Shown here piece after piece: positions 20,451-29,645 of a stretch of 64,000 nucleotides of DNA. Position 1 is the first letter of the stretch. Each line of letters starts with the position of its first letter. The translations under genes were made by a program, and so were the position numbers. The notes beneath the pieces were generated by a model that was given only the letters and a program-made list of their open reading frames with translations, was not told the origin of the DNA and ran no database searches. This stretch comes from Acanthosepion pharaonis (lineage: Eukaryota; Mollusca; Cephalopoda; Sepiida; Sepiidae): contig CAHIKZ030004725.1 in the NCBI GenBank assembly GCA_903632075.3, positions 2,190,001-2,254,000 on the forward strand, written 5' to 3'.

Positions 20451-21831
20451 TACAATGAGAAGAACATGCTGTTTCCTTAGAGATAAGGTATGAATAATGA
20501 GTGAAAAGCGTTTAGTAAAGGTAAAAAACAAAATCAAGAAAAGCGTTTCAATATGGCGGAAACCATTGGTGAAGTGATTTTCGTATTGGTTAAAGGCAGC
20601 AGCGGAAAGAAATCAAAGAATATTATGCATGGTTGTAACCCCTCCCCTCCCCGACTCTGACAGTCACGCGAATTCGTTCATCTCACTTCAATATGGCGAC
20701 CTGGTCGCACGATGATATGCATAATCTTGCTTTTCATCCAATAATGCGTGGTCGTTATAAAGTCCTCGCGCCTTGTCGGCTATTCATAATTCCTGTTTCT
20801 TAGGTGATAAAATCAATCTGTATAAACAGACTAATAAAGGAATTTATTAAAGTTTGGTATACATTGAGGCCTTTCTTCTCAAGTTACGATATATCTCCAC
20901 TTTTTTTATATTATTTATCTTGGGGTTTAACTCATACATACGGCAATCTCTTCGGACCAAAGCTACTTAACGTGTTTATGTTCTAAGCACACCTTTCCAT
21001 ACCGATTCAAGCTATAGAGAGTAGCAACATTCTACATAGATAACCAGTCCTCTGTACAAAACATACGTTTAGAATGAAATCAAGATAATAGACAGCGTAC
21101 AGCATTGAAGGATAAGAAAACTGAAAGAAAAAAAACTTCCTCGGTAAACTTAGCCTAGAAATATAAACTACCAGGAAAACTCTGATTAAAATATAGTATT
21201 AAAAAAACTCCAACTTTTTGGTACAGACATTAGATTTAAGATTCTAAAATTAAATCAGTGGATTGTCCAAGAGACACATTCTTCTGCGATTAAAACGTTG
21301 CTTCAGGCATACCGTATATAGTGGTGTATAAAGCGATTGGGTGTATAAGACGACCAGAAAATTTTCAAGGTAATTTTGGGGCTATATTCACCGTAGAAGA
21401 AGAACCTCCACCGCCCCCCCAAAAGAAATCGTATTTTAAAATCTATTGTATTGAATTTATTAAATAAATTCAGTAAACATACTTTCTTTTCACTCAAATT
21501 CTAACGAAAAAACGATGTGGACATATTACTACCGCAATCTACAATACGCCATGAGTAGGTGTCGTGTTTTTGGAAGGCTATTAAGGTAGCCCGAATTACT
21601 TTTCCTCGTTAACCATCCACGGGTTCTACTGTTATCGATTCTGATCTTTTAATGCAGTCTTATTGAGACACATATCCACTTGTGTTCAATATCATCGAAA
21701 AAAGGAGGCAAGCCAGAGGTTAGTCTAACGTCAAAAATCTCACAACAACTTATAAACCACAGGATTTAAGGCTCATATTTTACAACTGGAGTATAAGACG
21801 GGTTAAAAGGTTTTTTAAGGTTAAAATGTCG
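20450..21831. other. unassigned sequence
   Basis: About 1.4 kb with no supported gene. TTCAATATGGCG occurs twice (20,549 and 20,689). GTATAAGACG occurs twice (21,341 and 21,791) in the same orientation. C run at 21,412-21,419. These could be parts of an unrecognised DNA transposon. Confidence 0.4.
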
Positions 21832-21848
21832 CCATTTACGCCGATATA

Positions 21849-21976
21849 GCGATTTTCTAAGCGCTGCTTAGATGTGGCACAAGGCCGGAAGTATGGAGCA
21901 CCCAGTGAGGATCGAACTCACTACTAATATGTTCTAGCGAGATTAGCTTGCTAACCATTACACCACGCCGAGGTGC
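21849..21976 (-). mobile_element. tRNA-derived SINE with perfect 17-bp target duplication
   Basis: Flanked by CCATTTACGCCGATATA at 21,832-21,848 and again at 21,977-21,993. On the minus strand the insert begins GGGCACCTCGGCGTGGTGTAA, has a B-box-like GAGTTCGATCCTC and ends CTTAGAAAATCGC. Same family as 7302-7437. A complete, young-looking retroposition event. Confidence 0.92.
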
Positions 21977-21993
21977 CCATTTACGCCGATATA

Positions 21994-22763
21994 TATATAT
22001 GATATTTGATTTCATGGCAGTCATGAATTCAGTTCCTGTGTCAGGTTGTGTGGAAATGCAAAAAAAAAAAAAAAACTTTTTTCTGTATTTATAAGTTAAC
22101 TCTTAACCTTTCGAGTCCTGCGTTCCTGATCATGTTGACATGGTGATATAACGTTCGATGACATCAGAATATTACGGGTTTTCTGATTGGCTCTTCAAAA
22201 TAAGACAACCAATAGCAAAAGACGACGCAAGTGTAGACTCTGGTTCAGGGAAATAGACGTGACATGAAGGAGATACAGAAAGAAGGACCTGATTCTTCTT
22301 TCTACATATCATGGGTGATTATGGCGCTCCACAACTTTCAGACGATATTTACAAATACGTTTAAATCTCCAAACCAAAGTTACATAGAAAACTGTTCTGC
22401 AATACGCGTATAAAGCCAGACAAAGGCCAGAGGTAATCATGGCTTCCTGTAAACAAAGCTCGCTCTCTGGACTAACCTTACGGAACATGCCTAACGTTCC
22501 GGATCAAAGTGTATCAGTGACAGAAATTCTGTCTGTAAATCAGTACAAATATTTGTTTCCATTCTTTTTTAAAGCATCGTGATATTTGGAATTCAATGTA
22601 AAGGAAAAAGTCCACTCATTACATTATTATTACAAGTAATAATACTAATGTGGTACTGTTTACTCCGACATCCAGTGTAAAATATATATGTGTGTCTATG
22701 CGTGTATGTTTCTAAGTGTGTGTACCTCTTGTGATGGTGCAGGGCCTTACGTATTGCAATAAA

Positions 22764-22765
<2 letters not shown>
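21994..22765. other. unassigned sequence, possible DNA-transposon end near 22.1 kb
   Basis: TTAACCTTTCGAGTCCTGCG at about 22,109 resembles the ends of some piggyBac-type elements, but no partner end was found. Two CCAAT motifs in inverted arrangement lie at about 22,184-22,212. Nothing else is assignable. Confidence 0.25.
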
Positions 22766-22820
<55 letters not shown>

Positions 22821-22834
22821 TATACATACATATA

Positions 22835-22873
<39 letters not shown>

Positions 22874-22914
22874 ATATATATATATATGTTTGCGTGTGTG
22901 TATCTGTGTGTGCA
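22766..22914. repeat. (CA)n, (TA)n and TG-rich microsatellites
   Basis: CA 22,766-22,816, TA 22,837-22,890 with ATGTATG interruptions. Confidence 0.95.
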
Positions 22915-23039
22915 AAAATTACAGATAGAGTATATCTGTAAAAGAACAATATAAAAATAGACAAAAGGAAAACTTATCTTAGCCAGCGCATTTCGAAGGA
23001 TTTATGACTTTTCTTATATATACATACATACACACACAT

Positions 23040-23775
23040 ATATATATATATATTAAAGACATTTTTATGTTTAACGTTGTTATTTATAGATACAAGTATT
23101 TAAGCAAATTCTCACATCAGTATGATAAACAGTATTAAATAACATTTACCGGCCTGAATGTTCGAGAAATTTTCATAGAAAATATTCGTCCTTTGACAGG
23201 ATTCGAACCTGCATCCTATACGGAACCGTCATTTACGCTGACGTTAACCGTCTCGGCAACAAAGAACCTTTCGGAAAACGCCAACAAGGTCGAATTTACT
23301 GCTTATAAACTTCCTTCTTCCATGAATCTCGTACATTTCATAACTGCCTGGCGTATCAAATGTAAACAAATGACGTCATATAATAAGAAATGGACAAGGT
23401 CCGACAATTTATTTATTAAAGACATTTTTATGTTTAACGTTGTTATTGATACGCCAGAGCAGTTATGAATGCACGAGATTCATGGAAGATTGAAGTTTAT
23501 AAGCAGTAAATTCGAGCTTGCCTACCGAACGCTCCTTTGTGGCCGAGTCGGTTAAGGCACGTCAGCGTAAATGACGGTTCCGTATAGGATGCAGGTTCGA
23601 ATCCTGTCAAAGAACGTATATTTTCTAAGAAAATTTCTCGGACATTCAGGCCGGTAAATGTTATTTAATACTGTTTATCATAAACAGAGCATTTGCTTAA
23701 ATACTTGTATCTATAAATAACAACGTTACACATAAAAATGTCTTTAATAAATAAATTGTCGGACCTTGTCCATTT
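23040..23775. repeat. large inverted repeat of a tRNA-headed SINE-like unit
   Basis: Left arm (about 23,040-23,400) and right arm (about 23,430-23,775) are near reverse complements. On the plus strand the right arm has A-box-like TGGCCGAGTCGG (23,540-23,551) and B-box GGTTCGAATCC (23,594-23,604), characteristic of Leu/Ser-type tRNAs. The left arm carries the same unit reversed. Shared outer sequences include AAAGACATTTTTATGTTTAA. Related copies: 27.29-27.57 kb and 58.62-59.27 kb. Not a functional tRNA gene: the tRNA-like part runs on into long repeat sequence, and no full cloverleaf was found. Confidence 0.8.
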
Positions 23776-23790
23776 CTTAATATATATATA

Positions 23791-24205
23791 TGAAGAAAAA
23801 TATACGGAAAAACAAACAAAAATCCTAATATGCAATTATGCTGTTTTAATGTTAATATAATGTCAACGTCGGACGTTTCGGTCTAGTAGACCATCTTCAG
23901 GACATATTCATAAAACATAATTAACATTAGACTATATTTAATTCAACATGAAAAGACGATGGACATAAGTGGATTTTTGAGGCAGGCATAATATCTATCT
24001 CACGCACGGTGAATACTAGACCCGGCTTCTTTAATATTTCCCCTTTTCTAGCAAGATTAATGCTTGACAAACGTACATATAAGTTTTAGATTAAAATAAA
24101 ATTCTTTTCATTTTTCATTCAAAATACTCTATTTTAGGAATACGTTTTCACAACATCGCCCACGTGACGACGACGTGATCATATTGAAACGGAACGCTGA
24201 TCTTG
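23791..24205 (-). mobile_element. hammerhead-arm foldback element, left half, split by a LINE
   Basis: Colinear with 59,351-59,770: TGAAGAAAAATATACGGAAA, the hammerhead-like motif, ACGATGGACATAAGTGG, GAGGCAGGCATAATATC, GATCATATTGAAACGGAACG, ending TGATCTTGAAAA. In the 59-kb copy this is followed directly by the right half; here 2.9 kb of LINE intervenes. Confidence 0.85.
23860..23905 (-). ncRNA. hammerhead-like motif of the foldback family
   Basis: Minus strand: ATGTC, CTGAAGA, extra T, GGTCT-ACT-AGACC, GAAA, ACGT-CCG-ACGT, T, GACAT. Stems I (5 bp), II (5 bp) and III (4 bp) form perfectly. Departures from the textbook hammerhead are the extra U between A9 and stem II and a GUU cleavage triplet. 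Confidence 0.6.
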
Positions 24206-26406
24206 AAAACTTTCGAGAACCGGTTTACCAAGGAGCCTGGTCTCCGTGAGGAGGTGTTTCGTAGCTATTTGGCTGACTTTCCTCGGCTTTCGCCGACTGA
24301 AGCGGCTAGCTGCGAGGGAGAGATTACGGAGGGCGAAGTCTACGCGGTTTTGAAGAAGGTCGGCAGAGGCAAGTCGCCTGGTCTGGATGGTTTGCCCTAT
24401 GAATTGTACTTGAGGCTGTTGCACATCTTTGTTCCAATTTTGACTGCAGTGTTCAACAACTGGTTTCGGTCGGGGTCCATCCCCAACCGGATCACCAGGG
24501 GTGTGATCACTCTGTTGAAAAAGGGCAAAGGTGGCGGGGGGAAGCTAGATGATTACAGGCCCATAACTCTGCTAAACACAGAGTTAAAGATTATGGCCAA
24601 GATCCTGCAGGAGCGTTTGCAGTCAGTTGCCGAGTCTCTGTTGGGACCTGAGCAGACTTGTTCTGTGAAGGGCCGAACAATTCAGAGCAACCTGCATCTG
24701 ATCCGTACGATCATAGAGGGTGTAAAAGACGACGAAGAAGCCGCGCTGATCAATTTGGATCAGTCCAAGGCATTTGATAGGGTCGACCATCGCTACCTTG
24801 CTGCTGTCCTGCAGGCCGCTGGATTCGAACCCAACTTCTGCCGCTGGATTAGCCTCCTGTATCGCTCCCCCAGTGCGGTGGTACAGGTGAACGGAAGGTT
24901 GTCGGACGCGTTCGTGCTGTCAGGTCGGTTCGTCAGGGTTGTCCGCTGTCGCCTCTCCTTTATGCTTTGGCGTTGAGCCTCTCCTTCGCCGGCTGAAGGA
25001 CGAGACCGGCAGTCCGGACCTACGTGGAATTGCCGTTCCTGGAGGGTCTCGATCCAGGGTTTCCGCATACGCCGATGACGTATCTGCTTTCGTGTCGTCC
25101 CGCAACGACATTGAGGCGGTACAGAAGGCGCTTTGATCGGTACGAGAAGGTGACAGGGGCCAAAATAAACCGCGACAAGTCGTCCGGCTTGCGGTTAGGT
25201 GCCTGGAAGGGGTCGCTCTTCCGGGCCGCTTCGGTTGGACAGACGGTCCTGTCCGCATTCTTGGAGTGTCGTTTGGGCCTGACCTCCAGCTGGAGAAGAA
25301 TTGATCTGAAGTACGATAAAGGTCGATTCCGCCGGTCAGACTTGGAATCGACGGAGGTTGTCCGTGAAGGGCAGGGCGGAGGTGTGTGCTACATACATTT
25401 TCCCCCTGATTCTTTATCGATTGTCCGTACTTCCTCTCTGTAAGACCCACAAAAAGGCGCTCGAACGCTCGCTATCCTCGATTTTATGGAGGGACGCGGG
25501 AATCGGGTCGACAGACGAGTCTGCACTAAACGTCCGTGTCATGGGGGCTGGGAATGCCGCACCTGCCGAGTCACATCCGTGCCTCTACGTTGGCTTTCCT
25601 ACGCCGCGCATTGACTGGAGGAGATCCGATTATGGAGGGGATTGTTGGGGACGCGTTCCTGGCCTTACCATCAGTCCCCCCATCTCGCGGGTTGAGCGCG
25701 GTCGTAAACCCCGGATCAATCGGTTTTCCTTTGCGAGTGTCGGTCGGTCGGCCTTGAGGGCCGTTCCCGGTCCAGTGACCTTTCTCGGCCTAGGAAGGTC
25801 TTCTATCGTGAATTAGTGGAGAGGCCCGCGAAGGATCCCCTACGAGATATGCTCGGCATGTCGGAGGAGGAGTTTCGCTCCTACTGGTCTTGGGCGCCAG
25901 CGGCGGATTACCTCAGTAACCCTAAGTTTTCGCTTAGCTGGCGATTGGCTCGGAATCGACAAGGCTTTCATATGGGGCTTGGCGGATTTGCCAGACTGTG
26001 AACGGTGTGGCCTTGGCTTAGAAGAAACGGCTGCGCACGCCTTCTGCCATTGCCCTCAGGTCCGCCCCTTATGGGACCATGTCGGCGAGCTGACGGCTCG
26101 TCTCGCTCCATTGATCGCGCATACGCGTGTGACAATGTGTCGCCCCCGTATTCCGGGATGAAACGGATGGTGTTTCTGACGCTGATGGCCACGGCTCGAA
26201 TGGTGTTTTGGACGACGCGAAAGGAGGAAGTCTTGCGAGGCAATCGTCTTTCTCATTCGGATCTAATTCGATTCTTTGAGCATCAGCTCAAGATGAAGAT
26301 TAGATCGGATAGAAAACGATTGCATTCGACAGTCTTTAGCGAAAGGTGGGTAAAAGAAGCGAGCTTGCTTCGTGTGAACGGGTCTAGCCTTGATTTTCTC
26401 TTCTAG
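24203..26406 (+). pseudogene. Tx1/L1-clade LINE pol: RT and C-terminal Cys/His motif, frameshifted
   Basis: Reverse transcriptase that would prime on target DNA. The first block reads openly for about 240 codons: GKSPGLDGLPYELYLRL (about 24,365-24,420), DDYRPITLLNTELKIMAKIL (about 24,548-24,608), GPEQTCSVKGRTI (about 24,643-24,685) and INLDQSKAFDRVDH with the first catalytic Asp (about 24,748-24,790). A frameshift near 24,925 disrupts the QGxPLSPLLYAL block. YADDVSAF (YADD at 25,068-25,079) is intact in another frame. Further shifts occur near 25,135, 25,440 and 25,800. The C-terminal CERCGLGLEETAAHAFCHC (about 25,997-26,053) is the C-x2-C...H...C motif typical of Tx1-type elements. The wording around SKAFDRVDH and the zinc motif favour Tx1/L1 over Jockey. 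At least four frameshifts; non-functional. Confidence 0.85.
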
Positions 26407-27085
26407 GTCAACCTATTGCACATCGGGGTGGCTTCCTGTGGAACCCTCCCCTTGGTTAGGTTAGACAAGCTTCAGTGTACCTAGGTAATGTGAGTAAGTG
26501 TTGTTCCTGGCCTGCATCCCGGCCGTTCTTTGGTTATGATCCAAGTCGAGATTCCCAACCTCCCCAGTTTGTTTTGACCCCACCACCTTTCACCTGGACT
26601 GGGTCAGTTTTATATTTTCCCATTCCAGCCTAATATTTTATACTTTTCCCCACTCCCTTAGCGAGAGCGTCTCTTGATTTTGTCCCCTGGGCAGAATACA
26701 GCGGTCTCTCTGTTTTATGGGTTGGACGGTCCCTACTAACATCAATTATGTTTAGTTTGTATTTGTGTTTATTTTAAGTTTATTATTGGGTTCATTTCCT
26801 CCCCTCTCATTTTATCATTATTAGAATTGCATATATATATATCATCATTAAAAATTTTTATGGCATGGGCGCGATTTTTGGTAGGTCTCCCTTGAGAGCA
26901 CGTGGTATTATGGTGGTTGAAGGCTTGTTTGGTGATGGACGAGTTTTTTTGGTGAATGAGACAAAAAATGTAATGTACGAATGGGTCGCGAATCTGATTA
27001 GCTAGGTATAAGATAGTGTTGACCAGCCTCTACCCCTCCCCTTTATTGGCCTCGTGCCACAATTTGTACTTTTTGTACGAATAAA
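24206..27085 (+). mobile_element. 5'-truncated Tx1/L1-like LINE inserted in the foldback element
   Basis: GC-richer than its surroundings and bounded on both sides by pieces of one foldback element. It contains the RT-to-C-terminus coding part (24,206-26,406) and a 3' untranslated region ending near GTACTTTTTGTACGAATAAATATCA. There is no endonuclease domain, so the insertion is 5' truncated. Compared with the uninterrupted copy at 59.78 kb, about 20 bp of target (between CTTGAAAA and GTCTTACTC) are missing at the junction. Confidence 0.85.
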
Positions 27086-27091
27086 TATCAG

Positions 27092-27290
27092 TCTTACTCT
27101 TATGTCCATCGTCTTTTCATGTTGAATTAGATATAGTCTAATGTTAATTATGTTTTATGAATATGCCCTGAAGATGGTCTACTAGACCGAAACGTCCGAC
27201 GTTGACATTATATTAACATTAAAACAGCATAATTGCATATTAGGATTTTTGTTTGATTTTTCCGTATATTTTTCTTCATACTGTCCGAGA
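27092..27290 (+). mobile_element. hammerhead-arm foldback element, right half
   Basis: GTCTTACTCTTATGTCCATCG, the hammerhead-like motif and TTTTTCTTCATA match 59,788-59,985. Inverted relative to 23,791-23,970. Confidence 0.85.
27163..27208 (+). ncRNA. hammerhead-like motif of the foldback family
   Basis: CTGAAGA at 27,168-27,174, GGTCT-ACT-AGACC, GAAA at 27,189-27,192, ACGT-CCG-ACGT, T, GACAT. Stem I is ATGCC/GACAT, with one pair broken compared with ATGTC in other copies. Confidence 0.55.
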
Positions 27291-27575
27291 AATTTTCAAA
27301 GAAAATATTCGTCCTTTGACAGGATTCGAACCTGCATCCTATACGGAACCGTCATTTACGCTGACGTGCATTACCGACCGGCCACAAAGGAGCGTTCGGT
27401 AGACAAGGTCGAATTTACTGCTTATAAACTTTAATTCGAAAATTTCTCGGACATTCAGGCCGGTAAATGTTGTTAATACTGTTTATTATAAACAGAGCAT
27501 TTACTTAAATACTTGTATCTATAAAAAGAACGTTAAACATAAAATGTCTTTAATAAATAAATTGTCGGGTCCATT
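27288..27575 (-). mobile_element. tRNA-headed SINE-like unit, partial inverted copy
   Basis: Matches the left arm of the 23.0-kb inverted repeat (GGATTCGAACCTGCATCC, GGAACCGTCATTTACGCTGACG) up to about 27,432. It then switches to a short right-arm piece (AAATTTCTCGGACATTCAGG onward) in the opposite orientation. Confidence 0.75.
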
Positions 27576-27582
27576 CTAGGAA

Positions 27583-27649
<67 letters not shown>
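27583..27649. repeat. (TA)n microsatellite
   Basis: TA with one TTTATA interruption. Confidence 0.95.
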
Positions 27650-27651
<2 letters not shown>

Positions 27652-28009
27652 TAGTCGCGTGTCCGATTGGTGAGATTGTTCAATTTTAGACCATGAAATC
27701 GTTTCCATAAGACGCAGGTTCGAACTTCATCCCGTTATCAGAAAAGTAGGCAGTCCCAGCGTGCCGCACTGTTGAAAAAGTATTGCATACCATTCTATGC
27801 ATTGACCAAAGCCTTGTGGATAAATCTAGGTAGAGGATAGTTGTTCTAGCACAAGTTCAGAAGTCATTTTACTGGTTTTTTAAAATTATTGATCATGCCA
27901 GATTATGCGCTCTCTCTCAGAAACTGTAACTCAGTGGAGTTGGTGTATAAACCGAGGGTAGCCGTGGTTGAGCAGGCGTCTGCTACAGGGATTGACTAGT
28001 CGTTCACAG

Positions 28010-28014
<5 letters not shown>
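27650..28014 (+). mobile_element. tRNA-headed SINE, diverged copy
   Basis: Shares with 41,467-41,895 and 49,168-49,650 the B-box region GGTTCGAA, CCAGCGTGCCGCA, TTGATCATGCCAGAT, AGAAACTGTAACT and TGAGCAGGCGTCTGC...GGGATTG. Ends against a TA tract at about 28,013. Confidence 0.7.

Positions 28015-28064
<50 letters not shown>
28013..28064. repeat. (TA)n microsatellite
   Basis: Pure TA. Confidence 0.97.
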
Positions 28065-28068
<4 letters not shown>

Positions 28069-28185
28069 TATAAAAGGTTATAGGTTATAGTTCCAACGAG
28101 AGAAAAGTGTGTATATTGAAAAGAAGAGAGAAGCCGCAAACATTTTTAGTTGTAATGTGGATTTAAAAAAAAAATAATGTTTTAT

Positions 28186-28236
28186 AGTCACCGATAGACA
28201 GACTGTTTCGCTGTATCACAGCTCCTCAGTGTGGCT
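28186..28236 (-). ncRNA. hammerhead ribozyme, CUGAGGA type (unit 1)
   Basis: Minus strand: core CTGAGGA (28,223-28,229), stem II GCTGT-GAT-ACAGC directly abutting A9 and G12, GAAA (28,206-28,209), stem III ACA-GTC-TGT, cleavage triplet GTC ending at 28,197. Stem I is short next to the core (A-U), then has an asymmetric internal loop before TAGCCAC pairs with GTGACTA (6 of 7). Internal loops in stem I are usual in natural type I hammerheads. Core nucleotides are all canonical. Confidence 0.75.
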
Positions 28237-28404
28237 AGACGTCCGATTGTTTCAATCCGGGATCAGTCAGATCTCTTACGTCTAGGCCATCGAGAAGGAA
28301 GGGAATTTTAACGTCTTTCTCTATACGAGGCTCATAGAACTCAATTTCACTTGAAGAGTAATGCTTGATAGTAGTAGGAGCCGCTGTTTTTTTTAAAAAG
28401 ACAG

Positions 28405-28440
28405 ACTGTATCAAAGCTCCTCAGTGTGGCTAGACCCCCG
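28405..28440 (-). ncRNA. decayed hammerhead in unit 2
   Basis: CTGAGGA is retained, but the stem II-GAAA segment has collapsed to GCTTTGATACAGTCTGTC, lacking GAAA. Cannot be active. Confidence 0.6.
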
Positions 28441-28617
28441 ACTTCTTCAAGCCGGAATCGAAACCTCTCTTACATCTAGGCCATCGTCGCACGAAGGATG
28501 CGAATTTTAACGTCTTTCTCTATACGAAACACGCCAGCAAGCTCACAGGACTCAATTCAATTTTACTTGAAGAGAAATGCTTGATAGCAGTAAGAGCCGC
28601 TGTTTTTTAAAACCACC

Positions 28618-28623
<6 letters not shown>

Positions 28624-28650
<27 letters not shown>
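28624..28650. repeat. (TA)n microsatellite
   Basis: Pure TA between two hammerhead elements. Confidence 0.95.
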
Positions 28651-28654
28651 TAAT

Positions 28655-28850
28655 TAATTCATCGAGTCTGATAGAAACCTCAACAGAATGCAGAAAGCAC
28701 TAGACGGCCGTTTCGTCCTATATTTGGGACTCATCAGCAGTGCGCATCCACTACCGAGAATTGAAACCCTGACAGTTAGGTTGTCAAGCAAACACCATAC
28801 CAACAGATCATCAGGGCAATGCTTCTTTGTGCTCCTGCTATATATTTAGA
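28655..28850 (-). mobile_element. tRNA-headed SINE carrying a hammerhead ribozyme
   Basis: Minus strand from about 28,820: CCTGATGATCTGTTGGTATGG (D-arm and A-box-like), about 30 bases later GGGTTTCAATTCTCGG (T-arm and B-box-like), then 11 bases to the ribozyme. The A-to-B spacing fits a tRNA-derived pol III promoter. Pol III SINE-like repeats with a hammerhead are known from schistosomes (SM-alpha). This is a comparable layout in a different sequence. Confidence 0.7.
28697..28743 (-). ncRNA. canonical hammerhead ribozyme, type I
   Basis: Minus strand: stem I GCACTG before the core pairs with TAGTGC after cleavage (5 Watson-Crick pairs plus G.U). Core is CTGATGA (28,731-28,737). Stem II is GTCC-CAAATATA-GGAC, with GAAA at 28,711-28,714. 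Minimal stem III is ACG-GC-CGT. Cleavage triplet GTC has the scissile bond between 28,703 and 28,702. Every conserved core position matches the consensus. Best ribozyme candidate in the window. Confidence 0.85.
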
Positions 28851-28854
28851 GATT

Positions 28855-29195
28855 CTTTTTAAAATTCAAAGAAAAATCTGCAATGTCATTGATCATGATC
28901 TGGCATCTCGGCCTCAGTCATTTTCCTACTGCTGTAATGTAGTTTCCTTGCACCTTTTCTATAAATAGTTTCATGCCAACTGTTCTAATAAACTATGATA
29001 CCTAGATTTCATGAATTCAGACACAGTACTAGATTAGCGGTAATGTCTCATAATTTTACTGATGAAATGACTAGATGCAACCGTAAGTTCTATGCTAACA
29101 TTTCCTTTTTTCGCACTTCTCGCTTGTGGGACTCTTTTTCAGCTTCTTGTTTTTCAGTCAAGTTTGATCTACAAAAATTTAAATGCAATAGCAAC
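28855..29195 (+). pseudogene. Jockey-like LINE 3' end: C-terminal pol tail
   Basis: Plus-strand frame 28,995-29,200 has FRHSTRLAVMSHNFTDEM, then CNRKFYANISFFRTSRLWDSF, then DLQKFKCN, the C-terminal end of Jockey-group pol proteins (RSHNFTDEIxRCNRTxYxxSFFPRTxxLWN). 28,855-28,990, which should be 3' to it, instead reads as the same 3' region in inverted orientation relative to the layout at 2.9-3.3 kb, so the piece is rearranged. Opposite orientation to the other LINE pieces. Confidence 0.6.
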
Positions 29196-29246
29196 AGCGA
29201 CGAACCAACTGATAGAGAAAGACCAAGAAAAAGTGAAAGAGAGTAA

Positions 29247-29273
29247 GTGACAGGATCGATAGAGAAATTGAAA

Positions 29274-29311
<38 letters not shown>

Positions 29312-29430
29312 GATAGATACAAAGAAAGAGAGGGAGAGAAAACAAAGAGACGCAGAGACAGAGAAAGCAAGTGAGATAGTCTCTAAATATGTGCGTATGT
29401 GTTTGTGTGTGTATGAGAAGGCGAGAGAAT
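29247..29430. repeat. GA-rich microsatellite
   Basis: GAGAGAGA at 29,278-29,305, then degenerate GAAAGAGA to about 29,430. Confidence 0.9.
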
Positions 29431-29469
29431 AAAGCAAAATTAAAATGGTGGAAAAAAAATGAAGATGTG

Positions 29470-29645
29470 TTTAAGCGTGATCTTATCAGATCGAATCCGC
29501 TTAAGTTTGATCTGATTAAATCAATTTTGATCCGATCTAAACTACTAAACTTTCTGGTCAAATCGAATTCGATCCCATTCGAACACATCGAAATCGAATA
29601 GAATCCAGTAAGATCGAATCTGATCAAGTCTGACTCGATTCGCCT
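29470..29645. repeat. GATC/AATCGAAT decamer-pattern block 1
   Basis: Dense GATC and ATCGAAT-type words. GATC at 29,479, 29,489, 29,509, 29,529 is spaced exactly 10, 20 and 20 bp, then another at 29,534. Looks like a decayed array of a roughly 10-bp unit. Confidence 0.6.

Larger units (their letters stand above)
28186..28610 (-). mobile_element. tandem dimer of a hammerhead-carrying SINE-like repeat (about 205-bp unit)
   Basis: Two successive units (about 28,190-28,397 and 28,400-28,612) align throughout: GCTCCTCAGTGTGGCTAGAC, TAGGCCATCG, GGGAATTTTAACG / GCGAATTTTAACG, GTCTTTCTCTATACGA, AATGCTTGATAG.AGTA, GAGCCGCTGTTTTTT. On the minus strand each has an A-box-like TGGCCTAGA, and unit 2 a B-box-like GGTTTCGATTCC. 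CTAGACGT/ACGTCTAG can pair just before the ribozyme in unit 1. Tandem monomers each carrying a hammerhead are the hallmark of ribozyme satellites and retrozymes. Confidence 0.75.

Noticed and set aside
21309..21831. DNA transposon with GTATAAGACG terminal repeats
   Set aside because: The two occurrences are in direct, not inverted, orientation and no target duplication frames them.
23540..23612. tRNA-Leu/Ser gene
   Set aside because: Good A and B boxes, but no full acceptor or anticodon structure and the unit is embedded in a dispersed inverted repeat; treated as SINE-like.
28186..28610. CRISPR array
   Set aside because: Two 205-bp tandem units with full-length homology, no short repeat/unique spacer pattern; eukaryotic context.
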